DNA of 58,422 bases from Hyphomonadaceae bacterium (GTDB taxonomy: Bacteria > Pseudomonadota > Alphaproteobacteria > Caulobacterales > Aquidulcibacteraceae): NCBI GenBank assembly GCA_021731815.1, contig JAKFWO010000043.1:1-58422 (forward strand). The letters run 5' to 3'. The position numbers and the translations under genes were made by a program. This document shows positions 35,420-45,852 of the stretch, piece after piece. The notes beneath the pieces are model-generated. The model searched no databases and had not been told where the DNA came from. It saw only the letters and a list, made by a program, of their open reading frames with translations. Position 1 is the stretch's first letter. Every line of letters starts with the position of its first letter.

Positions 35420-35773
35420 TCGGTTGAGACCCACCTCCAATACGAAAAGGGCCGCGCCAAAGGTATCGCTGGCACTGATCCCGGTTTTGCGTGGGGCCCC
35501 GTCCGTCCCGGCAGTGCGTTCGACCAAATGAACGGGTGTGCCACTGGAGCCGAACGCGGCCCGGAGATCGGCCCCATGGATGCGGAGCCCGTTCAGCCGC
35601 TGTTCGAAGCGCAGATAATTCCGCCCCAGGCCATCCGAATGCCGGCCCGTTTCGACGAGGCTTTCAGAATTCCGCTTTCATCCTCCACACATTGTCCGGC
35701 TTGAGCAGGGTCTCACATACCCGAACGGAACGGAACGGCACACTTGCTTCACGTGGGCCTGCGCCGGGGCGGG
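35420..35773. other. Intergenic region tRNA-Pro / ftsW
   Basis: No gene is supported, no remnant of murG or murC is visible, and I find no second copy of the tRNA 3' end that would mark an integrated element. A short GGAAC repeat (GAACGGAACGGAACGG) lies near 35725-35740. No strong terminator hairpin was found. Confidence 0.5.
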
Positions 35774-36967
35774 TTACAGGCCGATCGCGGTTCCATTCCG
35801 GGGGCGCATGAGCGCCAATGCCATTCCCACCGTGATTGCAGTACCGATCAGCGAAGATCCACCATAGGAAATGAAAGGCAGGGTCATTCCCTTGGCGGGC
35901 GCGGCATCAAGGCTCACGGCAATATTGATCGTCGCCTGCGCACCCAACAGGGCAAAAAGTCCGAAACCCGCGAGCCGGGAGAAATTATCGTTGGATTCCG
36001 CGGCAAGCTTCATCCCCCGCAGGCAAAGAAACGCAAAGATTGCCAGAATTGCCGCGGCTCCCGGAAAACCGAATTCCTCTCCGAAAACCGCCAGCGGAAA
36101 ATCCGCATGGGCCTCCGGGATCGACGTCTTCCCCCTGCCTTGCCCGGGCCCGGTACCAAACATCCCACCGCGAGCAAGGGCATCGAGGGCGCGCTGTACC
36201 TGATAAGGTGGTTCACCGAAACTGAAAAAGTCAAGCAATCGGACGCGCCCATGGGTCGAAAAGAAAAAGGCTGCCAGCATTCCGGTGGTCAGCATGGCGA
36301 TTCCGGCCGCCATCCAGCGCCAGGACATACCGGTGACGAAAAAGAGCATGAAGAAGACAGATGTTAACAGGAATGTCTGTCCCCAATCGGGTTGGGCGAT
36401 CAGAACCGCCGCCGTCGTGGCGAGCATTGTACAGGCAACCAATGTCCACAGCCGCTTCATCGACTGGCCGCGCGGCCCGGATCCCTGGCGGGCCCGCTCG
36501 CTCAGGCCGAAGGCGCACAGCACAACAAAGCCGGGCTTCATGAATTCGACGGGTTGAAGGGAAACCGGCCCGAAATCGATCCAGCGCGCCGCCCCTGATC
36601 GGGCCGTGCCGGCAATATTCAGCCCCAGTGTCAGGATGAACATGCCAAAAAACAGCGCCAGCGCCAGGCGCCGGACGCCACGCGGCGTCAGCGCATGCGC
36701 AACCATTCCCGCAAGAAGGGCTGCACCCGCAAAGGCCGCTTGCCGATAAAAATAGATGAAAGGATCGGCCCCGGCCGATCCAACGGCTCCGGGGCTGGCG
36801 GCCAATTGCAAAACAAGGCCGATACTGACCAATCCGGCGATCGCGGTCAGAATGAGCCGGTCGGGAAGGATCGCAAAGGGCCTCGGGACAAAGACGGGAG
36901 CCCAGAACGCGTCCCACATCGCCCGAAAGCGCGCGGGTTTTGCCGGAGCTGCCGCCATTTGACGCAT
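35774..36967 (-). CDS. ftsW: Peptidoglycan glycosyltransferase FtsW
   Basis: SEDS-family septal glycosyltransferase, partner of FtsI. A 397-residue protein with about ten helices. Landmarks are ARWIDFGPVSLQPVEFMKPGFV, VLIAQPDWGQTFLLTSVFF (conserved Asp and Gln-Pro), and the C-terminal segment AEESNDN-like loop with LPFISYGGSSLIGTAI. I start at the ATG at 36967, 4 nt after the murD stop, with GGGGA upstream; starts further up would overlap murD. It is the last gene of the dcw cluster here; murG should follow but does not. Confidence 0.95.
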   Translation of the reverse strand: MRQMAAAPAKPARFRAMWDAFWAPVFVPRPFAILPDRLILTAIAGLVSIGLVLQLAASPGAVGSAGADPFIYFYRQAAFAGAALLAGMVAHALTPRGVRRLALALFFGMFILTLGLNIAGTARSGAARWIDFGPVSLQPVEFMKPGFVVLCAFGLSERARQGSGPRGQSMKRLWTLVACTMLATTAAVLIAQPDWGQTFLLTSVFFMLFFVTGMSWRWMAAGIAMLTTGMLAAFFFSTHGRVRLLDFFSFGEPPYQVQRALDALARGGMFGTGPGQGRGKTSIPEAHADFPLAVFGEEFGFPGAAAILAIFAFLCLRGMKLAAESNDNFSRLAGFGLFALLGAQATINIAVSLDAAPAKGMTLPFISYGGSSLIGTAITVGMALALMRPRNGTAIGL

Positions 36968-36971
36968 GCGC

Positions 36972-38420
36972 CTATCCCCGCTTGCCTGCATGAATTCGGG
37001 ACCCCGCCGCCCCGGCTTCCGCACCTTCAATGACGTCCGCTACTATTGCCTTGAACACGTCGCCGCGATGTTCGAAGTCCCTGAACTGGTCAAAGCTCGC
37101 ACATGCCGGGGAAAACAGAATGATCTCGGTCAGACGCGTGGATTGCTCCGCATCGGCAAATGCCGTGAGGGTCGCAGTATCAACGTCGCCACAGATCATC
37201 GCATCGACCCCGTGCGAGGTCAGCAGCGCCTGGAATTCCGAAGCGGCGTCGCCGATGAGATAGGCCTTCACGATTCCCGGAAACAAGGGCACGAGGCTCG
37301 CGATCCCGCCCTCTTTGGGCTCGCCACCCAGAATCCAGCGCACGCCGGAAAAGGTTTTCAGGGCCTGTTCGGCAGCATCGGCATTGGTTGCCTTGGAATC
37401 ATTGATGAATATCGTCTTGCCCACCCGACCGGCGCGTTCCAGCCGATGCGCGAGGCCCGGAAAGCTCGCAATGGCCTGCGCGATGTCGCGCGGGGCAAGT
37501 CCCAGCGCGCGTGCTGCCGCATAGGCCGCGGCGGCATTCTGCCAATTGTGACGGCCGGGAAGGGACTCGGCCTCGACCATGTTCATGACGAGCGAGGATC
37601 GTCCCCGAAAGGATTCATAGAGTTTCCCGCCCACCACGCAGATTCCACGCCCCAGTGCCGATTGATTGGAAACGGGACAGACAAATCCCTTGCCTTCGGT
37701 GGCAAGCGTTCCGCAAATGCTGCGTGTGATGGGATCGTCGGTGCCGACAATCGCCCAATCCTTGCCCGTCTGATTGCGGAAAATCTGTTTTTTGGCACGA
37801 ATATAACCGTCCATTCCGCCATGGCGGACAAGGTGATCAGGGCTGATATTGAGCAGGATTGCCGCATTGAGCCGCAATTGATCGACGAGATCGAGCTGAT
37901 AGGACGACAGCTCCAGCACATAGACAGCACCCGGATGCAAGGGCTCGAGCCCCAGCACCCCGTAACCGATATTGCCCCCCACCCGCACATCGCGCCCGCA
38001 GGTCGCAAGGATGTGCCCGATCAGTGCGGTCGTCGTGGATTTGCCATTGGTGCCGGTAATCCCGACCAGCTTCGGGCGCTGGGCTTCCGGCAATGCATTC
38101 ACCGCACGCGCAAATAATTCGATATCGGAAACGATTGGCACACCCACCATCTCGGCCAATTCGACGACGCGATGGGGTTTGGGATGCCGAAGCGGCACCC
38201 CGGGTGAGAGCACCAGACAGGCAAATTGCCGCCAGTCGCGCCGATTGATGTCATCGACCGGAATTCCGGCCTCAAGAGCCGCCAGCCGCGATGCCTCGGT
38301 ATCGTCCCAGGCGCGAACGATCGCCCCGCCCGCCATCAGCGCGCGCACAGCCGGGAGCCCGGTACGGCCCAGGCCGAAAACAGCGACTTCGCGTCCCCTG
38401 AACTCGGTGATCGGTATCAT
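36972..38420 (-). CDS. murD: UDP-N-acetylmuramoylalanine--D-glutamate ligase
   Basis: Adds D-Glu to UDP-MurNAc-L-Ala. The ATP-binding motif GITGTNGKSTTTALIGHIL, the nucleotide fold VAVFGLGRTGLPAVRAL at the N terminus, LELSSYQLD, NISPDHLVRHGGMDGYIRAK and INDSKATNADAAEQAL are all typical. The length of 482 is within the alphaproteobacterial range. It follows mraY after 31 bp and is nearly joined to ftsW. Confidence 0.97.
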   Translation of the reverse strand: MIPITEFRGREVAVFGLGRTGLPAVRALMAGGAIVRAWDDTEASRLAALEAGIPVDDINRRDWRQFACLVLSPGVPLRHPKPHRVVELAEMVGVPIVSDIELFARAVNALPEAQRPKLVGITGTNGKSTTTALIGHILATCGRDVRVGGNIGYGVLGLEPLHPGAVYVLELSSYQLDLVDQLRLNAAILLNISPDHLVRHGGMDGYIRAKKQIFRNQTGKDWAIVGTDDPITRSICGTLATEGKGFVCPVSNQSALGRGICVVGGKLYESFRGRSSLVMNMVEAESLPGRHNWQNAAAAYAAARALGLAPRDIAQAIASFPGLAHRLERAGRVGKTIFINDSKATNADAAEQALKTFSGVRWILGGEPKEGGIASLVPLFPGIVKAYLIGDAASEFQALLTSHGVDAMICGDVDTATLTAFADAEQSTRLTEIILFSPACASFDQFRDFEHRGDVFKAIVADVIEGAEAGAAGSRIHAGKRG

Positions 38421-38451
38421 GACTTTTCCCTGGCCTTGTGTTTGGCCATTC

Positions 38452-39642
38452 TCAACGCAATTTCAGCGTGGCGAGGCCCGCCAGCGCCAACAGGACCGAA
38501 ATAATCCAGAACCGGATCACAATGGTCGGCTCCTTCCAGCCAAGCTTTTCGAAATGGTGATGGATCGGGGCCATCAAAAACACGCGTTTTCCGGTGAGCT
38601 TGAAATAGCCGACCTGGATGATGACGCTCAGTGCCTCGGCCACGAACAGGCCGCCAACAATCGCCAGCACCAGCTCGTGCTTGGTCGCCACCGCGACGAC
38701 CCCCAGAAGCCCGCCCAAAGCGAGCGAGCCGGTATCACCCATGAACACCCTGGCGGGGGGGGCATTGTACCACAAAAAGCCGAGCCCTGCGCCGATCAAT
38801 GCCCCCAGCACCACCGCGAGTTCCCCGGTGCCGGGTGTGAAATGGATCTGCAGATAATCGGAATAGAGCGCATTGCCCGCGAGATAAGCGATTACAGCGA
38901 AGGTCGCTCCGGCAAACATCACCGGAACGATGGCCAGCCCGTCGAGCCCATCGGTGAAATTGACGGAATTCGCGGCCCCCACGATCACCAGCATTCCGAA
39001 CAGGATGAAGAAACCCGACAGTGGAACAACGGTGTCCTTGAAGAAGGGCAGCGCCAAACCGCCGGCAAAGGCCTGCGCCACACGGGGCGTGTCGGGTGTG
39101 ACCGGCGCCAGATTGGCGAGCCATCTGGCAAGCCCGTCAAAGGGTCCCCATTGGGCGAATCCTTCCTGGGTAGAGGCTCCATGCAACCCCATGATGACGG
39201 CACAAGCGAGCGCAGCAACGAGGAATTCTGCGCCAAGCCGGAGCCTGGCCGATACGCCATCGGCCCGCTGTTTCGTCACCTTGTGATAATCGTCGACAAA
39301 GCCGATCGCCCCATAACATGCGGTCACAAACAACACGGTCCACACATAGGGATTGGACAGATCCGCCCACAATAACGCGCCCGCGAACACGCCGAGCCAG
39401 ATAAGAAAACCACCCATGGTGGGCGTTCCCTTCTTGGTCAGCAAATGGCTCTGGGGGCCGTCATCGCGGATCGGTTGCCCCTTGCCCTGTTTCGAGCGCA
39501 GCCAGTCGATGAAAGGGCGTCCGAACACGAATACCACGACCGCCGCCGTCGCCAGCGCCATGCCGGTCCGGAAGGTCAAATAAGTGAGCAGATTGAAGAG
39601 CGGCAATTCACCGGCGAAATGCTCGCCCAGGATCGACAGCAT
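38452..39642 (-). CDS. mraY: Phospho-N-acetylmuramoyl-pentapeptide transferase
   Basis: Forms lipid I on undecaprenyl phosphate at the inner membrane. A 396-residue protein with ten helices. Family motifs: [12 protein letters not shown], the aspartate-rich [38 protein letters not shown] and [12 protein letters not shown]. An insert of about 20 residues around [21 protein letters not shown] is usual in alphaproteobacteria. It lies between murF and murD. Confidence 0.97.
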   Translation of the reverse strand: MLSILGEHFAGELPLFNLLTYLTFRTGMALATAAVVVFVFGRPFIDWLRSKQGKGQPIRDDGPQSHLLTKKGTPTMGGFLIWLGVFAGALLWADLSNPYVWTVLFVTACYGAIGFVDDYHKVTKQRADGVSARLRLGAEFLVAALACAVIMGLHGASTQEGFAQWGPFDGLARWLANLAPVTPDTPRVAQAFAGGLALPFFKDTVVPLSGFFILFGMLVIVGAANSVNFTDGLDGLAIVPVMFAGATFAVIAYLAGNALYSDYLQIHFTPGTGELAVVLGALIGAGLGFLWYNAPPARVFMGDTGSLALGGLLGVVAVATKHELVLAIVGGLFVAEALSVIIQVGYFKLTGKRVFLMAPIHHHFEKLGWKEPTIVIRFWIISVLLALAGLATLKLR

Positions 39643-39713
39643 GAATTTCCCTCTGTTTGCGTTTCGTCAGATGGCTGTGGGGGCGCAAGGAGCACCGGAA
39701 AGAAGGCGGGGAA

Positions 39714-41162
39714 TCATTCGCCGCTTCCCCCCCGGTATGATGGTGTACGAAAATGCGTAACGATGGATCGCATGCCCGAGGCATTGGACCCCTTGACGAG
39801 CAGATGATCGCCTGATTCCAGCTTTGTTTCGATCGCGGGGATGAGTGCGGCGGCATTCCCGGCCCGCGCACCTCTTTTTACGGGGCTGAGGCTCGCCCAT
39901 AAATCATCCCACACGCTTCCGCCGGCGAGAAAAACGAGATCAATGTCGGTGAGCCCCGCCGCCAGTCCGGAATGAAGCGAGCCCGCAGCCGGGCCCAATT
40001 CCCGCATTTCGCCCAATGCTGCGATTTTCCGGCCAGGATGCTGCGACAGGCCGACCAGTGCTGCGGCCATCGAGACCGGATTGGCATTGTAGGAATCGTC
40101 GATCAGCGTGAAGTTTTTCCCCGATGGCGATTGCAGTTCGAAACGCGCGCCGCGGCCCTCGGGCGGCCGGAAATGTGTCGACAGCGCCTCCGCCCCTTCT
40201 TTGGCCGGAATACCCGCCGCCGCCCCGGCCAGCAGGGCGATCACGGCATTGACACCCCAATGCGTTCCTTCAATGGGAAGCCGGAATTGCACCCGCGTTC
40301 CCAGAATTTCGGCCTCGCCCGCGCTTTCGCCCGGGCCAATCGTGGCAAAGGACAAAAGCCGGCCTTCGGCTCCCGCCGACATCCCGAAGCGCCATTTGCC
40401 GGCGGCCCCGTGCGCAGCAGCTTTTCCGGCGAGGAAATCGCCGAATTCATCGACATCGCTGCCGGGGACCAATGCGATGCCTTCCAGGCCGAGGGCCTCG
40501 AAAATTTCGGCCTTGGCCGCGGCAATCCCGGCAATGCCGTCGAAAAATTCAAGATGGGCGGGCGCAATCCGCGTCACTATGGCGCAATGGGGTCGGATCT
40601 GCGCCCCAAGCACCCGGATTTCACCCGCTGCGCTCATGCCGAGCTCGAACACCGCGCGTTGTGTCGCGGCCGGCATGCGGGCGAGCGTGAGGGGAACCCC
40701 CCAATGATTATTGTAGGATTTCACGGAATGATGTGCCGGCCCGCTGGCATGGAGGATCGATGCCACCAACTCCTTGACGCTGGTTTTCCCCACCGAGCCC
40801 GTCACGCCGATCCGAAAAGCCCGCGCGCGATCGCGCGCGGCCGCGCCGAGCCTTTCGAGTGCCGCTTGCGTGTCATCAACGAGAAGACATGAACCGCCTT
40901 CGATTCTCCGCACAACCAGCGCCGCTGACGCCCCTTTGGCGAAGGCCTCGGGCACGAAATCATGCCCGTCGCGTGCGCCCTTCAGGGCCACAAACAGATC
41001 ACCGGGCACGAGGTCGCGCGTATCGATGGCCACGCCCGTCGCCGCAAATGGATGGCTGGAGGTCCCGCCGGTCGCGGCTTCGGATTCCGCGGCCGTCCAG
41101 AGAATATCGCTGTCGCGCCTGATCGAGGCGTGGTCGGCCGGGAAATGATCGGAATCGCTCAT
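39714..41162 (-). CDS. murF: UDP-MurNAc-tripeptide--D-Ala-D-Ala ligase
   Basis: Adds D-Ala-D-Ala to complete the pentapeptide. 482 residues with VAIDTRDLVPGDLFVAL in the N domain, ATP-binding IGVTGSVGKTSVKELVASIL, VFELGMSAAGEIRVL, the central NITP-like IAPAHLEFFDG and the C-terminal IDDSYNANPVSM. The start overlaps the murE stop by 4 nt (ATGA). A 71-bp gap follows before mraY. Confidence 0.97.
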   Translation of the reverse strand: MSDSDHFPADHASIRRDSDILWTAAESEAATGGTSSHPFAATGVAIDTRDLVPGDLFVALKGARDGHDFVPEAFAKGASAALVVRRIEGGSCLLVDDTQAALERLGAAARDRARAFRIGVTGSVGKTSVKELVASILHASGPAHHSVKSYNNHWGVPLTLARMPAATQRAVFELGMSAAGEIRVLGAQIRPHCAIVTRIAPAHLEFFDGIAGIAAAKAEIFEALGLEGIALVPGSDVDEFGDFLAGKAAAHGAAGKWRFGMSAGAEGRLLSFATIGPGESAGEAEILGTRVQFRLPIEGTHWGVNAVIALLAGAAAGIPAKEGAEALSTHFRPPEGRGARFELQSPSGKNFTLIDDSYNANPVSMAAALVGLSQHPGRKIAALGEMRELGPAAGSLHSGLAAGLTDIDLVFLAGGSVWDDLWASLSPVKRGARAGNAAALIPAIETKLESGDHLLVKGSNASGMRSIVTHFRTPSYRGGSGE

Positions 41163-42643
41163 GTCACCGATCCTCCCTGCGAACCGAGAAAATTGCGCGC
41201 TGTTTCGTGATCGGAAAACGGGAGAATCATGTCCTGTACGATCTGGCCGGTCTCGTGCCCCTTGCCGGCGATCAGCACGACATCCCCGACCCGGGCTTCC
41301 ATGAGTGCGGTTTCAATCGCCATGGTCCGATCGCCGATCTCGCGCCCGCCTGGCACCTGCGCGAGGATCGCTGCACGGATAGCCGCAGGCGACTCGGAGC
41401 GGGGATTGTCATCGGTGACGATTACGAGATCGGCGAGCCGTGCGGCAATCGCGCCCATTTTGGGCCGTTTGAGAGCATCGCGGTCCCCGCCACAGCCGAA
41501 AGCGAGGATCACCCGACCCGCCGCATGGGGACGCACTGCCCGCAACAGGGTTTCGAGCCCGTCTGGCGTGTGGGCGTAATCGACGAAAACGGGTACACCC
41601 GCGGCGGTCTCGCCGACCTGCTCCAGTCGCCCTCGCACACCCTTGAGATGTTCCATGGCGGCGAACACCGCCCCGGCCTCGAATTGCGGCGCGCGCGCGT
41701 TCAACACCAGCACGAAGGCCGCCGCACAAATGGCGTTGAGGGCCTGAAATTCACCGATCAGCGGCAGTTCGAACGCGAAATCCTGGCCGCGCCAGCGCAC
41801 AAAGACCCGCTGCCCGGCCTTGCGCGGCATGAGTTCGGTGATCTTGAGGTCTGCACCCCGCCAGCCAAAGGTCGCGGCCTCGAGCCCGTGTTCGGTGCAG
41901 GCAGCGAGAAACGCGTCGCGTTCGGGACTGTCGGCATTGACAATGGCCGGGATGCCCCTCGGTGCCAGTTCCGAGAACAGTCGCAATTTGGCCGCGCGGT
42001 AGGTCGGCATGTCGTGGTGGTAGTCGAGATGGTCCTGGGTGAGATTGGTAAAGCCCACCGCCGCGAGACGAACGCCATCGAGCCGCTTCTGGTCGAGGCC
42101 ATGGCTCGATGCTTCCATGGCGGCAAAGCGTACCCCCTCCTCGGCCAGACGCTGGAGCGTGGCGTGAATCGCCACCGGATCCGGCGTCGTGTGGCCGAGA
42201 TCGACCACTCCCTCGGGTCCGATCGCACCCAGGGTGCCGAGGCTCGCCGCCCGGAATCCCAGTGTGGCCAGAATTTGCCGGAAATAGTCGACTGTCGAGC
42301 TTTTGCCATTGGTTCCGGTGATCGCCACCACATTTTCAGGGGCGCGCGGGAAGAACCGGGCCGCTGCCAATGCCAGCGCACGCCGTGCATCGGGCGCTCG
42401 CAGGACCGGAATTCCCGGATCGGCCGCGAGAACGGCGTCGTGATCGGCCAGAATGGCAATGGCCCCATTGAGCTTTGCAGACGCAGCAAATTGTCCCCCG
42501 TCGGCCTTTGCCCCGCGAAGCGCTGCAAAAACGTCGCCGGGCACGATCTTACGGCTGTCCGAAGACAGACCTGTCACCGATATGGAAGCAAGCTCCGGCC
42601 CGAGGCCTGCGACCAGTTCAGGAAAAAGCTCCGCCACTTTCAT
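41159..42643 (-). CDS. murE: UDP-MurNAc-dipeptide--meso-diaminopimelate ligase
   Basis: Adds the third residue of the peptide stem. 494 residues with VTGLSSDSRKIVPGDVFAAL, ATP-binding ITGTNGKSSTVDYFRQIL, MEASSHGLDQKRLDGV, FVDYAHTPDGLETLL and, near the end, VTDDNPRSESP. The DNPR motif is the established mark of meso-diaminopimelate specificity over lysine. It follows ftsI after 64 bp and overlaps murF. Confidence 0.97.
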   Translation of the reverse strand: MKVAELFPELVAGLGPELASISVTGLSSDSRKIVPGDVFAALRGAKADGGQFAASAKLNGAIAILADHDAVLAADPGIPVLRAPDARRALALAAARFFPRAPENVVAITGTNGKSSTVDYFRQILATLGFRAASLGTLGAIGPEGVVDLGHTTPDPVAIHATLQRLAEEGVRFAAMEASSHGLDQKRLDGVRLAAVGFTNLTQDHLDYHHDMPTYRAAKLRLFSELAPRGIPAIVNADSPERDAFLAACTEHGLEAATFGWRGADLKITELMPRKAGQRVFVRWRGQDFAFELPLIGEFQALNAICAAAFVLVLNARAPQFEAGAVFAAMEHLKGVRGRLEQVGETAAGVPVFVDYAHTPDGLETLLRAVRPHAAGRVILAFGCGGDRDALKRPKMGAIAARLADLVIVTDDNPRSESPAAIRAAILAQVPGGREIGDRTMAIETALMEARVGDVVLIAGKGHETGQIVQDMILPFSDHETARNFLGSQGGSVT

Positions 42644-42707
42644 GAGACCGCCAGTTATACCCGAAAAACATCGCCCGTCTGGCGAGCGTTAACCAATGCA
42701 TGAATGC

Positions 42708-44459
42708 TCATAAACCGCGTCGGCTTTCGCCGTCCTGTTTGCGCTGCACATTTCCTTCATCGACCGTGGCCGGTTCCTGTTTCGAAATCCCCAGCAGCGG
42801 CGCTGCGCGTGCGATCACCCGCGCGGCCAACGGAGCCGCCGCCGCTGCCCCGCCGGCTTCACCTTCAGCACCCGCGGGCTCGTCCAGAAGGATGGCCACG
42901 ACATAATGCGGGGCGAATCCGGGGAAGATGCCGGCAAAACTGGCCAGTCGGCGATTTGGATCATAGCCATTTTCGACGGCTTTTTCGGCGGTGCCGGTCT
43001 TGCCGATCACATCGAGCCCGGCCACCGCTGCGGGTTTGCCGGTGCCGCGGATGACAACCTCGCGCAAGGCTGAACGGACACTCCCGGCAGTGGCGGCCGA
43101 CATGACCCGAACGCTTTCAGGATCGCGCCACGGATCCCGTTTGACGAGCGTCGGCAACACGCGCACCCCGTCATTGGCCAGCGCCCCATAGGCCGAAGCC
43201 AGCATGACCAGATTCACCTGAAAGGAATATCCATACCCGGACACCGCGGTCTGCGCGGGGTCTCCCGACACCAGAGCCGGCGCACGAAATCCCTCAACCG
43301 TTTCAACCCCCGCCGTGCCTTCAAATCCAAGCCGGCGAAAAAAGGCGTGGAGTTCCCCGCCTCCGAGCCCGAGTGCGGTTTGCGCCGCCGCGACATTGGA
43401 CGAAACCGCCAGAACATCGTCAATGCTGGCCCCCGGTCCCACCGGCACCGGATCACGTCGCTGCCATTGGCCAACCGCCACGCCGCCACGGGTATCGAAT
43501 TTTGCATCGCCCGGGAGCGTTCCCGCCTCGAGCGCCGCGGCATAGGTAAAAGGCTTGATAACCGATCCCATTTCAAAGGCTTCGGTCAATGCGCGGTTGC
43601 GCCGCCAATCCGCGTCGGCGGTAGCAAAGCTGTTAAGGTCGAACGCCGGCCACGACGCCAGCGCCAGAATCTCGCCAGTGCGGGAATCGAGAATGATTCC
43701 GGCTGCTCCCCTGGCCTGCCAGTTTTTGGCTGCGGTGCCGAGTTCGCTTTCAAGCGCGGCCTGCACGGGTGACGACAATGAGAGCACCAGTGGAGCCGGT
43801 TGAACCGGCGCGGCCTTGCCGGGGGCGAGCCGGGTTTCCAGCCCGGCCTCAATTCCCGCGAGCCCCGATCCTCGGTCGCCTCCAACATAACCGAGCACAT
43901 GGGCGGCCAGCATCCCACCGGGATAGATCCGCCTGACATCGGGCGCGAGGCGAAACCCGCCCCGTCCCATCCCCAGAAAGCGGGCAGTTTCAGTGGCATC
44001 GAGATGGCGCTTGATACGGACTTCGTAACGACTGCTGCTGATTTGCGCGAGGATTCGCGCTTCGTCGAGCCCAGGAAAAGCACCCGCCAGCGCCGCGGCG
44101 GAGGCCTTTTTGTCATAAATATCTGAAGGCGTGCCGATAATCGACTGGGTTGCGACGCTGCGGGCGAGCAATTGACCGTCGCGATCGCGGATCTCGGCAC
44201 GCAACACCAGGTTTTGCGACGCGATTGCGCGAATTCTCGCCGGTTGCGAATCCGGTGCACGGGCCATGACAAAGGCCAGGCGAACGCCGAGTCCGACAAA
44301 AATCGCGCAGAACAACCAGGCAACGAATTCGATCCTGGCGGCCGGTGTTGCAAAGCGCGCCGTAAGAAAATCGCCGGCATGCCTTCCCTTTCCACGGGGA
44401 CGCGGGCCCGCAATCCGGGAAAAGACGAATGGCCGATCGCGATCAGGAAAAAATCTCAT
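42708..44459 (-). CDS. ftsI: Division-specific transpeptidase FtsI (PBP3)
   Basis: Class B penicillin-binding protein of the septum. The start at 44459 forms an ATGA overlap with ftsL. A short basic cytoplasmic N terminus is followed by a membrane helix (FVAWLFCAIFVGLGVRLAFVMA, about residues 45-66), a pedestal domain and the transpeptidase with SVIK (catalytic Ser), SSN and KTGTAEK motifs. At 583 residues the length is typical. The C-terminal tail ends in RKQDGESRRGL. Confidence 0.95.
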   Translation of the reverse strand: MRFFPDRDRPFVFSRIAGPRPRGKGRHAGDFLTARFATPAARIEFVAWLFCAIFVGLGVRLAFVMARAPDSQPARIRAIASQNLVLRAEIRDRDGQLLARSVATQSIIGTPSDIYDKKASAAALAGAFPGLDEARILAQISSSRYEVRIKRHLDATETARFLGMGRGGFRLAPDVRRIYPGGMLAAHVLGYVGGDRGSGLAGIEAGLETRLAPGKAAPVQPAPLVLSLSSPVQAALESELGTAAKNWQARGAAGIILDSRTGEILALASWPAFDLNSFATADADWRRNRALTEAFEMGSVIKPFTYAAALEAGTLPGDAKFDTRGGVAVGQWQRRDPVPVGPGASIDDVLAVSSNVAAAQTALGLGGGELHAFFRRLGFEGTAGVETVEGFRAPALVSGDPAQTAVSGYGYSFQVNLVMLASAYGALANDGVRVLPTLVKRDPWRDPESVRVMSAATAGSVRSALREVVIRGTGKPAAVAGLDVIGKTGTAEKAVENGYDPNRRLASFAGIFPGFAPHYVVAILLDEPAGAEGEAGGAAAAAPLAARVIARAAPLLGISKQEPATVDEGNVQRKQDGESRRGL

Positions 44460-44806
44460 CTCTGCGTGGTTTCCCAATTCGATGCGGGGAACGCGTGCGC
44501 GGACGCCTTTTCCGAAGCGGCAACCAGCTTCGGGCCCGATACCGACTTCAGTTCCGAGGATCGCCATTCGCGGTCGACCGTCATGGGCACCATGTTCAGG
44601 CGTTCGATCGCAGGCGCAAGCGTCGCCGCGGTTTCGGCACCCGCCAATTGCACTTCAAGCGCCTCAATCATACGCTTTTCCTTCGCCAGCGACTCATTCA
44701 GATTTGTCACATCCCGAAGGGCAAGTCCCGCCCTTTCCTTGACCTGATAGAGCGTGACGATCAACGCAGCGGTCAGAACCAGACCAATGGCGATTTTCTG
44801 TGTCAT
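44456..44806 (-). CDS. ftsL: Cell division protein FtsL-like
   Basis: A 116-residue bitopic protein with one N-terminal membrane helix (IAIGLVLTAALIVTLYQVKE) followed by a coiled coil (LRDVTNLNESLAKEKRMIEALEVQLAGAE) and an extracytoplasmic tail. Sequence conservation in FtsL is low, so the call rests on length, topology and position between rsmH and ftsI. It overlaps both neighbours by 4 nt, as is common in this cluster. It should recruit FtsB and FtsQ and activate FtsWI. Confidence 0.88.
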   Translation of the reverse strand: MTQKIAIGLVLTAALIVTLYQVKERAGLALRDVTNLNESLAKEKRMIEALEVQLAGAETAATLAPAIERLNMVPMTVDREWRSSELKSVSGPKLVAASEKASAHAFPASNWETTQR

Positions 44807-45852
44807 TTCGCTCTCCTGCGTGGATGATTTCCAGGGCGGGTCATATCGGCAAGCACGTTGATGGCCGGCGGATCGAGGAATTCCGTGTCGGGAATGGCCG
44901 GTGCGGCGAGCCGTTTTCCCCAGCGGATCCGCGCCGAGCGCGCCCGCGGATTGGCCTCGGCCTCCGCCGGGCCGGGCCCTGAACCCTGTGCGGGCTCCCC
45001 TTGCTCCGGCCGCAGGCTGAATCCCGGCGCGGCCATGGGTCCGGATTCCGGCGCATGACGCGATCCACCGGGCACCCGTCCGGCCCGCAAGGTGAAAAAC
45101 CGCTTGACGATGCGGTCCTCAAGCGAATGGAAACTGACAATTACCAGCCGGCCACCGGGCTTCAGCACGCGCTCGGCCGCCAGCAATGCGGTGCCGAGTT
45201 CGCCCATTTCGTCATTGACCGCGATGCGCAGCGCCTGGAAACTGCGGGTCGCCGGGTGGGTGCGCCCGAAAGCGGGTGCCGCCCGGGCGATAATCCCGGC
45301 CAGCGCAAGGGAATCGGCGATCGGGCGGGCCGCTACGATGAATTGGGTGATCCGGCGCGCGCGTTTTTCCTCGCCATAGATGCGCAGAATGGTTTCCAGC
45401 AGCTCCGGCGACGCGCGGTTGACGTAATCATCGGCGGAGGGGCCACCGGATTCCGGGCTCATCCGCATATCGAGCGGACCAGCCCGTTGGAAAGAAAAAC
45501 CGCGCCCGGCATCGTCAAGCTGGAAGCTCGACATGCCGATATCGAGGACGATGCCATCGGCCTCGTCCCAATGGGCGTCCTCCAGATGCGCTTCCAGCGC
45601 CGAAAACCGCCCATGCACGAGGCACAACCGGTCGGGAAAGCGACGCCGCAATTCCTCGCCGCGCGCGATGGCGCTCTGGTCGCGGTCGATCCCCATGATC
45701 TGCGCGCCGGCCACCAGCAGCGCTTCCGAATAACCGCCGCCGCCAAAGGTCCCGTCGAGAATCCGCGGCGACCTCCCCTCTCCCAACAGGGGCCCGAAAG
45801 CGGCCATGACCTCACCGCGCATGACGGGAATATGCCCCTCAGCTTTGGTCAT
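44803..45852 (-). CDS. rsmH: 16S rRNA (cytosine(1402)-N(4))-methyltransferase
   Basis: SAM-dependent enzyme formerly called MraW. 349 residues: HIPVMRGEVMAAF at the N terminus, motif I LDGTFGGGGYSEALL, the GIVLDIGMSSFQLDDAGRGFSF segment, FQALRIAVNDEMGELGTAL and LVIVSFHSLEDRIVKRFF. All are hallmarks of the family. The start overlaps the mraZ stop by 4 nt and the stop overlaps ftsL. Confidence 0.97.
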   Translation of the reverse strand: MTKAEGHIPVMRGEVMAAFGPLLGEGRSPRILDGTFGGGGYSEALLVAGAQIMGIDRDQSAIARGEELRRRFPDRLCLVHGRFSALEAHLEDAHWDEADGIVLDIGMSSFQLDDAGRGFSFQRAGPLDMRMSPESGGPSADDYVNRASPELLETILRIYGEEKRARRITQFIVAARPIADSLALAGIIARAAPAFGRTHPATRSFQALRIAVNDEMGELGTALLAAERVLKPGGRLVIVSFHSLEDRIVKRFFTLRAGRVPGGSRHAPESGPMAAPGFSLRPEQGEPAQGSGPGPAEAEANPRARSARIRWGKRLAAPAIPDTEFLDPPAINVLADMTRPGNHPRRRAK